Source: an uncultured Gemmatimonadota bacterium (GTDB lineage Bacteria; Gemmatimonadota; Gemmatimonadetes; Gemmatimonadales; Gemmatimonadaceae). Taken from it: DNA of 64,000 bases. Of this stretch, positions 8,170-17,620 are shown piece by piece. The notes below the pieces were generated by a model that was not told the DNA's origin, did no database searches, and saw nothing but the letters and a program-made list of their open reading frames with translations. A program made the position numbers and the translations under genes. The stretch lies in the NCBI GenBank assembly GCA_903882745.1, contig CAIRYG010000012.1, forward strand, positions 62,001 to 126,000, read 5' to 3'. Each line of letters opens with the position of its first letter. Within the stretch, counting starts at the first letter, position 1.

Positions 8170-9446
8170 CCCACGTCGCCCTTTTCGCGCTCGACGCGAC
8201 ATCGCAGATGGACCCGACCACGGGGGTGTTCCTGATCGCGAGCGTGATCAAAATGATTGCGATCTTTACCCTCGTGATGGTCGGCGTCGCCTACACGACA
8301 TTCGCCGAGCGGCGTATTTCGGCGTGGATTCAAGATCGTCACGGGCCAAACCGTGTCGGTCCGCTCGGACTCTTTCAGGTGTTGGCCGACGGCGTCAAGA
8401 ACCTGATGAAGGAAGAGACCTATCCCGGCGACGCGAATCTCACGCTCTTCATTCTCGCTCCGGCGATCGCGTTCATTCCGGCGATGCTGACCTGGGCCGT
8501 GATTCCCTTTGCCTCGCCGCTGCCGACCCCGTGGGGTCGCATCGACATGGTGGTGGCTGATCTGCCAGTGGGATTTCTGTTCACGCTCGCGATCAGCTCG
8601 ATCGGCGTCTACGGCTTGGCGTTGGCGGGATGGAGCTCGAACAATAAGTACGCGCTCCTCGGCGGTTTGCGCGCGAGTGCCCAGATGATTTCATACGAAA
8701 TCGCGATGGGCATGAGCACCGTGTGCGTGCTGTTGCTGTCGGGCAATGTGCATCTCACGGAGATCATTAAGCAGCAGAGCACGATGGGATGGAATGTGTT
8801 CCTGCTCTCCATCGCATTCTTCCTGTTCCTGATTGCGGCGTTCGCCGAGACGAATCGCGTGCCGTTCGACTTGCCGGAAGCGGAGTCAGAGCTCATCGCG
8901 GGCTATCACACGGAATACAGTGCGATGAAGTTCTCGATGTTCCCGATCTCGGAGTATGCGGGAATGATTACCGCGTCGGCGATGCTCGTGACCCTGTTCT
9001 TCGGTGGCTGGGACATCCCGTTCACGCAGTGGGACAACACCGGTGAGTTCACGGTGCTCAAGACATTGCTGACCTTCGCGTCGTTCGCGGTCAAGACGCT
9101 GTTCTGGGTGTTCTTCTATATCTGGATCCGCTGGACCCTCCCACGATTCCGCTACGATCAGCTGATGTCGTTGGGGTGGAAGGTGATGCTGCCGATCGCG
9201 CTCGCGTACGTGACGGTGATTGCGACGCTGGTGCTGGCACTGGACATGGCCGGCTTGCCCCGCGATTGGCGCTTCGGCGGGGCGATGTTCGCCGTCAACG
9301 CGGTGCTCGTGGTGTTGTTGTTCTTCGTACTCGATCGCGGGCGGATTGTGAGCCCCGCGTATTCGCGGCTGGACAAGGCAGCGGTGGCTCGTCTGCGCGC
9401 GGTAACCGCGGCGAGGGCCGCCCTGACGACAGGCGAGGGAGCCTAA
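8166..9446 (+). CDS. nuoH: NADH-quinone oxidoreductase subunit H
   Basis: A 426-residue membrane subunit that forms part of the quinone chamber. Conserved loops are present: ERRISAWIQDRHGPNRVGPLGLFQ..ADGVK near residues 40-80 and AETNRVPFDLPEAESELIAGYHTEYS near 220-245, with repeated hydrophobic helices. It is about 80-100 residues longer than typical NuoH. After the usual last block (LGWKVMLPIALAYVTV) come a further predicted helix (AVNAVLVVLLFFVL) and a basic tail. ATGA overlap with nuoG. Confidence 0.95.
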   Translation: MTHVALFALDATSQMDPTTGVFLIASVIKMIAIFTLVMVGVAYTTFAERRISAWIQDRHGPNRVGPLGLFQVLADGVKNLMKEETYPGDANLTLFILAPAIAFIPAMLTWAVIPFASPLPTPWGRIDMVVADLPVGFLFTLAISSIGVYGLALAGWSSNNKYALLGGLRASAQMISYEIAMGMSTVCVLLLSGNVHLTEIIKQQSTMGWNVFLLSIAFFLFLIAAFAETNRVPFDLPEAESELIAGYHTEYSAMKFSMFPISEYAGMITASAMLVTLFFGGWDIPFTQWDNTGEFTVLKTLLTFASFAVKTLFWVFFYIWIRWTLPRFRYDQLMSLGWKVMLPIALAYVTVIATLVLALDMAGLPRDWRFGGAMFAVNAVLVVLLFFVLDRGRIVSPAYSRLDKAAVARLRAVTAARAALTTGEGA

Positions 9447-9944
9447 ATGGCGATCAAGGTCAAGGAAGTCGAACGTCCGATCAGCGAAGTCAGCTATCTG
9501 CGCGCGACCGTGAGCGGATTGGCGCTGACACTCAAGCACATGTTCGATCCGCACAAAGTGACGACGCAGTATCCCGAGCAACGCTGGGATCTGTCGCCAC
9601 GGTGGCGCGGAACGCACCGCATGCTGACGACGGAAGACGGCAAGGCGAAGTGCGTCGCGTGCGGTCTCTGTCCGACGGTCTGCCCGGCGAACTGCATCAA
9701 GCTGGTGCCAGGTGAGGACGAGGATGGAAACCGCTATCCGCTCGTTTTCGAGATCGACGAGTTCCGGTGCATTTTCTGCGGCTACTGCCAGGAAGTCTGC
9801 CCGGAAGAGGCGATTCACGTAGGACGTCACTACGAGAATGCGGAATACAGCCGCGATCGATTCGTGTACGACCTCGCGCGCCTCACATCGCAGACCCACG
9901 CCGTATGCGAGATGTGGGATCCCGCTGATCCCAAGGGGGAGTAA
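9447..9944 (+). CDS. nuoI: NADH-quinone oxidoreductase subunit I (N6a/N6b)
   Basis: A 165-residue ferredoxin-like subunit with two [4Fe-4S] clusters. The motifs CVACGLCPTVCPANC (C69, C72, C75, C79) and CIFCGYCQEVCPEE (C108, C111, C114, C118) carry electrons from the NADH module towards N2. ATG follows the nuoH TAA directly, and the stop overlaps nuoJ (TAATG). Typical length. Confidence 0.96.
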   Translation: MAIKVKEVERPISEVSYLRATVSGLALTLKHMFDPHKVTTQYPEQRWDLSPRWRGTHRMLTTEDGKAKCVACGLCPTVCPANCIKLVPGEDEDGNRYPLVFEIDEFRCIFCGYCQEVCPEEAIHVGRHYENAEYSRDRFVYDLARLTSQTHAVCEMWDPADPKGE

Positions 9945-10498
9945 TGCAGAACGAATTCGTTCCGCTCTTCTACGGCTTCCACTTCTATCTCTTCGGGTTG
10001 ATCGCACTGGCAAGTGCGCTCATGTTCGTGACCCGCAAGAGTCCGGTCGCCGCCGCACTGTGGTTGGTGCAGACGATGTTCGCGCTGGCCGCGCTCTACG
10101 TCATGATGGATGCGCAGTTCGTTGGCGTCATGCAGATCCTCGTGTATGCCGGCGCCATTATGGTCGTGTTCCTCTTTGTCATCATGCTGCTCAACCTTGG
10201 CCATCCGAGCGAAATCTCGGATATCCGCGGTAAGTGGGGGCGTGTGATCGCCGGACTCTTCGGCATTGCTCTGCTGGCCGAAATCGGTGCGGCGTCCCGC
10301 AACGCGCTCGTGCCGGCGCTGCAGCTGCCGCAGGCGCCCACGGACGGCGCGATCAATGGAACGGCCGGCGTCATTGGCCCCATTGCTGGCCCGATGTTCA
10401 AGGAATACCTCCTGGCCTTCGAATTGACGAGCGTGCTGTTGCTCGTCGCGGTCATCGGCGCGGTTGTCCTCGGAAAGAAGTCGTCTAATGCTCGCTGA
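9944..10498 (+). CDS. nuoJ: NADH-quinone oxidoreductase subunit J
   Basis: A 184-residue membrane-arm subunit with five predicted helices. The conserved helix-3 region ([23 protein letters not shown]), implicated in coupling, is present. ATG overlaps the nuoI stop, and the last 11 nt overlap nuoK. The loop after helix 3 ([16 protein letters not shown]) is variable. Confidence 0.94.
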   Translation: MQNEFVPLFYGFHFYLFGLIALASALMFVTRKSPVAAALWLVQTMFALAALYVMMDAQFVGVMQILVYAGAIMVVFLFVIMLLNLGHPSEISDIRGKWGRVIAGLFGIALLAEIGAASRNALVPALQLPQAPTDGAINGTAGVIGPIAGPMFKEYLLAFELTSVLLLVAVIGAVVLGKKSSNAR

Positions 10499-10781
10499 AT
10501 CCCTCGCGCTGTCCGCAGCGCTGTTCGCCATTGGCGTGGTGGGCGTGCTCACCCGTCGTAATGCGATGATTGTCTTCATGTGCGTCGAGTTGATGCTCAA
10601 CGCCGTGAATCTCAGCTTCGTCGCCCTCTCCCGTCTCTACGGGGCCACCGGCCAGGTGTTTGTCATCTTCGTGATGACTGTCGCTGCCGCCGAGGCCGCG
10701 GTGGGGCTCGCGATTGTGATCGCGATCTTCCGCCACAAGCAGACCGTGGACCTCCAGAACATCAACCTGCTCCGCGGCTGA
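10488..10781 (+). CDS. nuoK: NADH-quinone oxidoreductase subunit K
   Basis: A 97-residue three-helix subunit of the proton-pumping arm. Family signature [28 protein letters not shown], with the conserved membrane Glu in CVELMLNA, and a second Glu in [17 protein letters not shown]. The track start (10464) is eight codons upstream inside nuoJ. ATG 10488 ([10 protein letters not shown]) matches the usual NuoK N-terminus and length. Confidence 0.95.
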   Translation: MLAESLALSAALFAIGVVGVLTRRNAMIVFMCVELMLNAVNLSFVALSRLYGATGQVFVIFVMTVAAAEAAVGLAIVIAIFRHKQTVDLQNINLLRG

Positions 10782-12967
10782 TGATGAACGCACAAATTCC
10801 CGAGACGGGGCACCCGTTGGCCGATACGGTCGCGCGGTTCGTGTGGCTGTTGCCACTGCTCCCGCTCCTCGGCTTCGTAGTGAACGGCGCCCTCGCACTC
10901 AGCGCCGCCGCAAAGATCGGCCCCGACGATCCGTCGGCGGGACAGGATCATCATAACGCACACGACCACGCCGCAGGCCACGACGATCATGGTCATGGCC
11001 ACGACGACCACCACCCGGCGCGTCACAAGTACGCCGGCATTGTGAGTCTGGTGGGACCCGGGGTCTTGCTGGCGGCCTTCGGACTCGCGGTTGCGATGTT
11101 TTTGGCGATGCGTGGCGTGAAGATGGAGGAGCCTTTTGTCCTTCAGCTATTCCGCTGGATGCCGGTCGGTGATCTCAAGATCAACGCCGCCTTCCAGCTC
11201 GACCAGCTATCGATGGTGATGGTGTTGATCATCACCGGTGTCGGCACGCTGATTCATATCTTCAGCGTCGGCTACATGCAGGATGATCCCGGGTACCCGC
11301 GCTACTTCGCGTACCTGAACCTGTTTGTGTTCTTCATGTTGTTGCTGGTACTCGGCGCCAACTACCCGCTGATGTTCGTCGGCTGGGAAGGGGTGGGACT
11401 CTGCTCGTATCTGCTGATCGGGTTCTGGTTCAGCGAGGAGGCCAACGCGAACGCCGGCAAGAAGGCGTTCATTGTGAACCGCATCGGGGATTTTGGGTTC
11501 CTCGTCGCGATGTTCTTGCTCTTCGCGAACGTCGGTACGCTGGATTACGCAGGGATGGCCGAGGCCGCACAGAAGCTGCCGATGGGCGGTACTGTGATCA
11601 CAGCGATCTGCCTGTTCTTCTTTGTTGGTTGCACCGGCAAGAGCGCGCAGATTCCACTTTATGTGTGGCTCCCAGACGCGATGGCGGGTCCGACGCCGGT
11701 CTCGGCGCTGATCCACGCCGCAACGATGGTCACCGCCGGTGTCTATCTCATTGCGCGTAGTTCGATACTGTTTTCGATGGCACCGGTCGCGTCGTTGACC
11801 GTCGCACTCGTGGGTGGATTGACCGCACTGTTCGCCGCAACGATTGGTCTCAAGCAGTGGGACATCAAGAAGGTGCTGGCCTACTCGACCGTCTCGCAGC
11901 TCGGCTACATGTTCGTGGGCGTTGGTGTCGGTGCCTACACGGCTGGTGTGTTCCATCTGATGACCCACGCCTTCTTCAAGGCGCTGTTGTTCCTCGGATC
12001 TGGCTCGGTGATTTTCGCGATGCACCGCGCCTACCATGCGACGCACAACCACGATGATGCGCAGGACATGCGCAACATGGGCGGGCTCAAAAAGTTCATG
12101 CCGGTCACGTGGGCGCTGATGTGGATCGCGACGCTGGCGATCGCTGGCATTCCCCCGTTCGCCGGCTTCTTCTCCAAGGACGAAATCCTTGGGACGGTCT
12201 TTGCTCGCGCAAACGCGGGGCCGCTGTCGACCGCGACGCTGCTCGGCGTTCCGGGCCACGTGGTGCTGCTCATTGTCTATGTGATCGGGCTGGCGTCGGC
12301 ATTGCTGACCGCGATCTACATGACGCGCATGATGATCTACACGTTCCATGGCCCCAACCGCACGGGAGACGCAGAGCGTGCGCACCTTGCCGAGGCGCCG
12401 TGGATCATGACCGGACCACTGGTCGTGCTTGGCGTACTCAGCGCGTTTGGTGGCTGGCTCAACTTGCCGGAGCTCCTCCCGATTGGCCCGATTGGCACCC
12501 TTGAGCATTGGCTAGAGCCAGTGGTCGGCGTGGCCACGGCGCGGATGGCAGGGTCCGGCGAGCATGTGGCGGCGAACACCGAGTGGGTGTTGATCGGCGT
12601 AGCTGTTGCGATTGCGGTGATCGGCATGTCGGTCGCCTTCGCCCGCCTCAAGCCAGCCGCACTCGTGCAAAAGAGTGCCTCGCCCGCCAGCGAAGGATTC
12701 GCCAAGGTGCTCGAGCACAAGTACTACGTCGATGAGCTGTACGACGACGCAATCGTGCAGCCGGTCAAGGGCATCAGCACCACAGTGCTCTGGAAGGGGG
12801 TAGATGCCGGGATCATCGATGGATTGTTCGTCAATGGCAGCGCAGCCGTTACCCGCGCGATGGGGTGGATGGGGTCGCAGTTGCAGTCCGGTCAGGTGGG
12901 CACCTATGCATGGGTGCTCGTGATCGGCGTCTTGGCGCTGCTCGGCGCCTTCACTTCCAGCCGCTGA
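10781..12967 (+). CDS. nuoL: NADH-quinone oxidoreductase subunit L, with His-rich loop
   Basis: A 728-residue antiporter-like subunit and the distal proton channel. The core motifs are FVGWEGVGLCSYLLIGFW, GKSAQIPLYVWLPDAMAGPTPVSALIHAATMVTAGVYLIAR and LAYSTVSQLGYM, followed by a long lateral-helix C-terminus (EHKYYVDELYDDAIVQPVKG). The loop after the first helix (about residues 57-82) is unusual, with 11 His interspersed with Asp. The real start is ATG 10781, overlapping the nuoK TGA; the 10580 track start is inside nuoK. Confidence 0.95.
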   Translation: MMNAQIPETGHPLADTVARFVWLLPLLPLLGFVVNGALALSAAAKIGPDDPSAGQDHHNAHDHAAGHDDHGHGHDDHHPARHKYAGIVSLVGPGVLLAAFGLAVAMFLAMRGVKMEEPFVLQLFRWMPVGDLKINAAFQLDQLSMVMVLIITGVGTLIHIFSVGYMQDDPGYPRYFAYLNLFVFFMLLLVLGANYPLMFVGWEGVGLCSYLLIGFWFSEEANANAGKKAFIVNRIGDFGFLVAMFLLFANVGTLDYAGMAEAAQKLPMGGTVITAICLFFFVGCTGKSAQIPLYVWLPDAMAGPTPVSALIHAATMVTAGVYLIARSSILFSMAPVASLTVALVGGLTALFAATIGLKQWDIKKVLAYSTVSQLGYMFVGVGVGAYTAGVFHLMTHAFFKALLFLGSGSVIFAMHRAYHATHNHDDAQDMRNMGGLKKFMPVTWALMWIATLAIAGIPPFAGFFSKDEILGTVFARANAGPLSTATLLGVPGHVVLLIVYVIGLASALLTAIYMTRMMIYTFHGPNRTGDAERAHLAEAPWIMTGPLVVLGVLSAFGGWLNLPELLPIGPIGTLEHWLEPVVGVATARMAGSGEHVAANTEWVLIGVAVAIAVIGMSVAFARLKPAALVQKSASPASEGFAKVLEHKYYVDELYDDAIVQPVKGISTTVLWKGVDAGIIDGLFVNGSAAVTRAMGWMGSQLQSGQVGTYAWVLVIGVLALLGAFTSSR

Positions 12968-12979
12968 GCGACGACGACC

Positions 12980-14563
12980 ATGAATAGTTTCCTCGATTCG
13001 ATCGGCTACAACCACTGGATTCTTCCGGTGCTGCTGCTGCTCCCGATGGCTGGCGCGCTGGTGATCGCTGCGCTCGGTATGTCGGCCGGCAAGAACGCCG
13101 ACAGCAAGACGCCTGAACTCCGACGCATCGTGCTCGGCATCTTCACCCTCGAGGCGGTGCTCTCGCTCGGCATGTGGTGGAGCATCAACGTCGGCTCAGC
13201 TGATTGGCAAGCGAGCTTCGCGGTACCCTGGATTCCGGCGTGGGGCATTCAGTTCTCGCTCGGCGTCGACGGCATTGCGATGATGCTGATTTTGCTCACG
13301 ACGCTGCTGATGCCGCTGGCGGTACTCGGCGGCTGGACGAGCATCCGTGAGAAGGTGCACAGCTACTACGCCCTGTTGATGGTGCTCACGACCGGTATGC
13401 TCGGCGTCTTTATGGCGCTCGATCTTATGCTGTTCTTCGTGATGTGGGAATTGATGCTGGTTCCTATGTACCTCATCATCGGTGTGTGGGGCGGGCAGCG
13501 TCGCTTGTACGCGAGCTTGAAGTTTTTTCTCTACACCATGACCGGCTCGATGTTGATGCTGGTTGGCATTATCTACCTCGGGACGCAGGCCGCTGATCTC
13601 GCCGGACATCCGTCGTTCGCGTACGATCAGATCCTGCACAACGCGCAGTTGAGCCCGGTGGCGCAGCTGTGGTTGTTCGGTGCGTTCGCGCTCGCCTTTG
13701 CGGTCAAGGTTCCGATGTTCCCATTCCATACGTGGCTGCCCGATGCTCACGTGGAAGCCCCGACCGCTGGATCCGTGATTCTTGCGGCGATCATGCTGAA
13801 GATGGGTACGTTCGGGTTCCTCCGGTACGCGCTGCCGCTCTTCCCGAGCGCAGCCATGGATCCGACCGTCCGCACGCTGATTCTCACACTCGCGGTCGTC
13901 GGTATCGTGTATGGCGCCCTGGTTGCGTTGGTGCAGCCAGACTTCAAGAAGCTCGTCGCCTATTCGTCGGTGAGCCACCTCGGCTTTGTGATGCTGGGTA
14001 TTTTTTCCTTGACGCCGCAGTCGGTGCAGGGTGCGTTGATGGTCAACCTGAGCCACGGCGTATCAACGGGCGCGCTCTTCCTGATGATCGGCATGATCTA
14101 TGAGCGACGGCACACGCGACTTATCGCGGACTACGGCGGCATCGCGAAGGTGATGCCGGTGTTTGCAACACTGTTGACGGTCGTCTGCCTGAGCTCCATT
14201 GGCGTGCCAGGGACGAACGGGTTCATCGGTGAGTTCTTGGTGCTGATTGGGTCGTTCCGCTCGCAGCCGATGTATTCGGTGATTGCGGCTACGGCCGTCA
14301 TCTTTGCGGCGGCGTACCTGCTCTGGGCGCTGCAGCGCATCATCTACAATCCGCTCACCAAGCCCGAAAATGAACGCCTCCAGGATCTCAATTGGCGTGA
14401 AATCGGACTCCTGATCCCGCTGATTGCGGCCATCGTCTGGATGGGTGTGTATCCGGCACCTGTGCTTGAAAAGACGTCGGCGGCCGCGAATCGGTTGGTC
14501 ACACACGTTCAGCAGGCAGGCAACATGGCTGGCGCCGGCATGATGGGCGAGGAGATCAAGTAA
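12980..14563 (+). CDS. nuoM: NADH-quinone oxidoreductase subunit M
   Basis: A 527-residue antiporter-like membrane subunit. Conserved blocks are FFVMWELMLVPMYLIIGVWGG (channel Glu), FAVKVPMFPFHTWLPDAHVEAPTAGSVILAA and KKLVAYSSVSHLGFVMLGIF. It starts 12 nt after nuoL and ends next to the nuoN ATG. Length and helix content are typical. Confidence 0.96.
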   Translation: MNSFLDSIGYNHWILPVLLLLPMAGALVIAALGMSAGKNADSKTPELRRIVLGIFTLEAVLSLGMWWSINVGSADWQASFAVPWIPAWGIQFSLGVDGIAMMLILLTTLLMPLAVLGGWTSIREKVHSYYALLMVLTTGMLGVFMALDLMLFFVMWELMLVPMYLIIGVWGGQRRLYASLKFFLYTMTGSMLMLVGIIYLGTQAADLAGHPSFAYDQILHNAQLSPVAQLWLFGAFALAFAVKVPMFPFHTWLPDAHVEAPTAGSVILAAIMLKMGTFGFLRYALPLFPSAAMDPTVRTLILTLAVVGIVYGALVALVQPDFKKLVAYSSVSHLGFVMLGIFSLTPQSVQGALMVNLSHGVSTGALFLMIGMIYERRHTRLIADYGGIAKVMPVFATLLTVVCLSSIGVPGTNGFIGEFLVLIGSFRSQPMYSVIAATAVIFAAAYLLWALQRIIYNPLTKPENERLQDLNWREIGLLIPLIAAIVWMGVYPAPVLEKTSAAANRLVTHVQQAGNMAGAGMMGEEIK

Positions 14564-16075
14564 ATGACCTTCGACCTCACGATTCCATCGCAGCTCCTCG
14601 CGGCGCTCACCCCGGACCTGATCCTGATGGCGGGTGCCACGCTGCTGATGGTCCTGACCGCGCTGCGCCCAGAAGGGTCGGCTTCCCAACGCGGTATCGG
14701 CAAGCTGGCGCTGGTGGTTCTCGTTGCGACGGCGGTTGCCGTTGTCGCAATGATCATGGCCGGGAACAATGTTGGCCCAGGTGTCATCGCGGTTGATCGC
14801 TTCCGGTGGACCGCTGATCTCATCTTCATTGGCGCAGCCATCGGCACCGTGCTCCTCTCCATGGAATACGGCGACAAGGAGCACATTCCGCAGGCAGAAG
14901 TGCATGTACTGGTGCTCTTCGCCACAGCCGGCATGATGACGCTTGCGGCCGCTCGCGACCTGATGATTGTCTTCCTCGGCATCGAGATCATGTCGATTGC
15001 CGTGTATGTGCTGGCCGGACTCAACCGCCGGAGTGCGAAGGCCGCTGAAGGCGCGCTCAAGTACTTCCTGCTTGGTGCGTTCGCGACGGGATTCCTGCTC
15101 TACGGAATCGCGCTCACCTACGGCGCTACCGGATCCACGAATCTGTCGGTGATTGGCAAGGTGATTGTTGATCACCAGCTGCAGTCGCAGTCGATGCTGC
15201 TGATTGGCGTCGGTCTCCTACTGGTGGGTTTCGGGTTCAAGGTTGCCGCAGTGCCGTTCCACATGTGGGCTCCGGACGTGTACGAAGGCGCGCCGACCCC
15301 GACGACCGCGTTCATGGCGTCGGCCGTGAAGGCCGCGGCCTTTGCCGTGTTCCTTCGCATTTGGCTCGAAGCGTTCCCGCAGATGGACCGCGCGTGGATT
15401 CTGCCGGTCTGGTGGCTGGCCGCGATCACCATGCTTGTCGGGAATGTGGTCGCGCTCGCGCAGCGCAACATTAAGCGCCTGCTCGCCTACTCGAGCGTCG
15501 TTCACAGCGGCTACCTGCTGGTCGCCGTCGCTGCAGGCACGCGACTCGGTTCGGCGGCGTTCCTCTTTTATCTCGTCGCCTACACCATCGCGACGTTCGG
15601 TGCATTCGCCGTCGTTACCACGATTGGAACGGCCGGGGAGCGTAACCAGGACCTGAGCGATTACGAAGGGTTGTGGAGCGTGCGGCCAGGGCTCGCAATC
15701 GCCATGGGTGTCTGCATGCTCGCTCTGATGGGCTTCCCGCTCTTTGGCGGCGTCGGCTTCTTTGCAAAATGGTACCTCTTGCAGGCCGCCCTTGGATCGC
15801 CGCACAACCTGTTGCCGCTCAGCGTCATTTTGGTGCTCACCTCGGTCATCGCTGCGGGCTACTACCTGAACGTGGTGCGCGTGATGTTCATGAAGCCACG
15901 CCCCGAAGGCGCGGCCGAGATTGGCCCCATTGGGCCGCTCACGCAGGGTGTTTTGGCGGTCACGGTGGCCCTCATCATCGGGCTTGGCCTGTTCCCGTCG
16001 CAGCTCGCCACCTGGACGCGGGGCAGCACGCCGATGGCTCCGAATCAGACGGCCGCTCAGGCTACGAACAAGTAA
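14564..16075 (+). CDS. nuoN: NADH-quinone oxidoreductase subunit N
   Basis: A 503-residue antiporter-like subunit that closes the nuo operon. Signature blocks are IVFLGIEIMSIAVYVLAGL, SAKAAEGALKYFLLGAFATGFLLYG, GFGFKVAAVPFHMWAPDVYEGAPTPTTAFMA and NIKRLLAYSSVVHSGYLLV. A strong hairpin follows 17 nt after its TAA, so the transcription unit probably ends here. Confidence 0.96.
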   Translation: MTFDLTIPSQLLAALTPDLILMAGATLLMVLTALRPEGSASQRGIGKLALVVLVATAVAVVAMIMAGNNVGPGVIAVDRFRWTADLIFIGAAIGTVLLSMEYGDKEHIPQAEVHVLVLFATAGMMTLAAARDLMIVFLGIEIMSIAVYVLAGLNRRSAKAAEGALKYFLLGAFATGFLLYGIALTYGATGSTNLSVIGKVIVDHQLQSQSMLLIGVGLLLVGFGFKVAAVPFHMWAPDVYEGAPTPTTAFMASAVKAAAFAVFLRIWLEAFPQMDRAWILPVWWLAAITMLVGNVVALAQRNIKRLLAYSSVVHSGYLLVAVAAGTRLGSAAFLFYLVAYTIATFGAFAVVTTIGTAGERNQDLSDYEGLWSVRPGLAIAMGVCMLALMGFPLFGGVGFFAKWYLLQAALGSPHNLLPLSVILVLTSVIAAGYYLNVVRVMFMKPRPEGAAEIGPIGPLTQGVLAVTVALIIGLGLFPSQLATWTRGSTPMAPNQTAAQATNK

Positions 16076-16092
16076 CGCCTCTGCAGACCCAC

Positions 16093-16120
16093 AAAGCGGG
16101 GCGCCGTGGCGCCCCGCTTT
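16093..16120 (+). terminator. Terminator hairpin after nuoN
   Basis: AAAGCGGGGCGCC (16093-16105) and GGCGCCCCGCTTT (16108-16120) are perfect 13-base complements around a 2-nt centre, equivalent to an 11-bp stem with a 6-nt loop. The stem ends in TTT. A TATAAT box starts 3 bases later, so the terminator abuts the next promoter. Confidence 0.8.
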
Positions 16121-16123
16121 GGC

Positions 16124-16129
16124 TATAAT
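16124..16129 (+). promoter_or_regulatory. -10 box for the phosphohexomutase gene, probably leaderless
   Basis: A perfect TATAAT ends 6 nt before the ATG at 16136, so transcription would begin at or next to the start codon. No good -35 is visible at the right distance, where the terminator arm sits. Confidence 0.55.
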
Positions 16130-16135
16130 TCCTCC

Positions 16136-17509
16136 ATGATCGACACCAATATCTTCCGTCAGTACGACATCCGCGGCGTGGTGGGGCAGGACCTCACTGT
16201 TGAAGCCGCCGAGGCCATCGGGCGCGCATATGGGGCGCTCCTCACCGAGCGTGGGATTCCACTCGAGGTCGCGGTGGGTCGCGACAATCGGCCGAGCGGG
16301 GACGCACTGCGCGACGCACTGGTGCGCGGATTACGTTCGACCGGTGCGAACGTCGTCGATATTGGAGTCGTTCCGACGCCCTTGTTGTACTGGAGCCTGC
16401 ATCACCTCAAGGTGCATGGCGGCATTCAGATCACCGGCTCGCATAATCCTCCAGAGTTCAACGGATTCAAGCTCTGCGTGGGAACCGGTTCGTTGCACGG
16501 CGAGGGCATTCAGCGCTTGCTGCAGCTCATCGAAGCGGGAGTTTTCCCCTCAGGTGAAGGCTCACTTCGCAGCGAGGCGGTTATTGATCGCTATTGCGAT
16601 GATGTCGTCGCCCGCATTGGCACCCTCTCGCGCCCACTGAAGGCCGTGATCGATTGCGGGAATGGCGCGGGCGCGCTTGTGGCACCACAGCTCTTCCCGC
16701 GGCTCGGCATCACGCCAACGATGCTCTTCGCGGAGAGCGATGGCACCTTCCCGAATCACCACCCCGATCCGACGGTAGTGGAAAACCTCCAGGACCTCAT
16801 TGCGGCGGTGCAGCGCGAAGGGGCCGACATTGGCATTGGGTTTGATGGCGACGCGGATCGCATTGGCATTGTCGATAAGAACGGGACGATCATCTGGGGC
16901 GACTATCTCCTTATCCTGTACGCGCGCGACGTGCTCGCACGAACAGGGAAGGGCCAGTCGATCATTTTCGACGTGAAGTGCTCGCAGGCGTTGCCGGACG
17001 CGATCACCGCGGCCGGTGGCGTCCCGGTGATGTGGAAAACGGGGCACTCGCTCATCAAGGACAAGATGAAGGAGCTCCATTCGCCGTTGGCGGGCGAGAT
17101 GTCGGGTCACATGTTTTTCACCGAGGGGTTCTACGGCCATGACGATGCCATCTACGGGGCGGCCCGTGTGATGCGCATTATCGCCGATGCGAATCAAGGC
17201 GTTGACGAGCTGCTGGCGGACATCCCGCGGTATGTGTCAACCCCCGAGATTCGCGTCGATTGCCCGGATGACCGCAAGTTCGACGTGGTTCGCCGAGCGC
17301 AGGAACACTTCCGCGCGCTGCACGACGTGATCGACGTCGACGGGGTGCGCATCCTGTATGGCGATGGCTGGGGGCTGATCCGTGCCAGCAATACACAGCC
17401 GATCCTGGTCGTAAGGTTCGAGGCGCTGTCGGAATCGCGGCTCGACCAGATTCGCGACGAGGTCGCAACCTGGCTCGCCACGCAGGGCGTGACCTTCCCC
17501 CGAGACTAG
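16136..17509 (+). CDS. Phosphomannomutase/phosphoglucomutase (alpha-D-phosphohexomutase family)
   Basis: A 457-residue enzyme that interconverts hexose-6-phosphate and hexose-1-phosphate, supplying activated sugars for LPS and glycans. All four family elements are visible: phosphoserine loop TGSHNPPEFNGFK, metal loop GFDGDADRIGIVD, sugar loop GEMSGHMFF and phosphate-binding RASNTQPILVVR. This looks most like AlgC/ManB-type bifunctional mutases, but substrate preference cannot be read from sequence. Start ATG 16136 (MIDTNIFRQYDIRG). The track start 16106 lies within the nuo terminator. It is monocistronic. Confidence 0.9.
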   Translation: MIDTNIFRQYDIRGVVGQDLTVEAAEAIGRAYGALLTERGIPLEVAVGRDNRPSGDALRDALVRGLRSTGANVVDIGVVPTPLLYWSLHHLKVHGGIQITGSHNPPEFNGFKLCVGTGSLHGEGIQRLLQLIEAGVFPSGEGSLRSEAVIDRYCDDVVARIGTLSRPLKAVIDCGNGAGALVAPQLFPRLGITPTMLFAESDGTFPNHHPDPTVVENLQDLIAAVQREGADIGIGFDGDADRIGIVDKNGTIIWGDYLLILYARDVLARTGKGQSIIFDVKCSQALPDAITAAGGVPVMWKTGHSLIKDKMKELHSPLAGEMSGHMFFTEGFYGHDDAIYGAARVMRIIADANQGVDELLADIPRYVSTPEIRVDCPDDRKFDVVRRAQEHFRALHDVIDVDGVRILYGDGWGLIRASNTQPILVVRFEALSESRLDQIRDEVATWLATQGVTFPRD

Positions 17510-17575
17510 CCGCCACACCGCCTGTTTTGCACCGGAGAGGGTGCCAAGCCGCCGATCAGGCGCTATCTTTTATAG

Positions 17576-17595
17576 CTGCGCCACCTCTGGCGCAG
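17576..17595 (+). promoter_or_regulatory. Leader hairpin upstream of sucC
   Basis: CTGCGCCA and TGGCGCAG form a perfect 8-bp stem around CCTC, 25 nt before the sucC ATG. AT-rich CTATCTTTTATAG lies just upstream and may hold the -10. No T-run follows, so I read it as a 5' UTR structure or operator, not a terminator. Confidence 0.4.
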
Positions 17596-17620
17596 GCAGT
17601 CCTCTTCGACCGCACTTGTC

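Noticed and set aside
10925-11035. Repeated CAC/GAC pattern resembling a short tandem repeat or CRISPR-like unit
   Set aside because: It is the coding sequence of the His/Asp-rich loop of NuoL, not a regular repeat with spacers. No CRISPR array is visible in the window.
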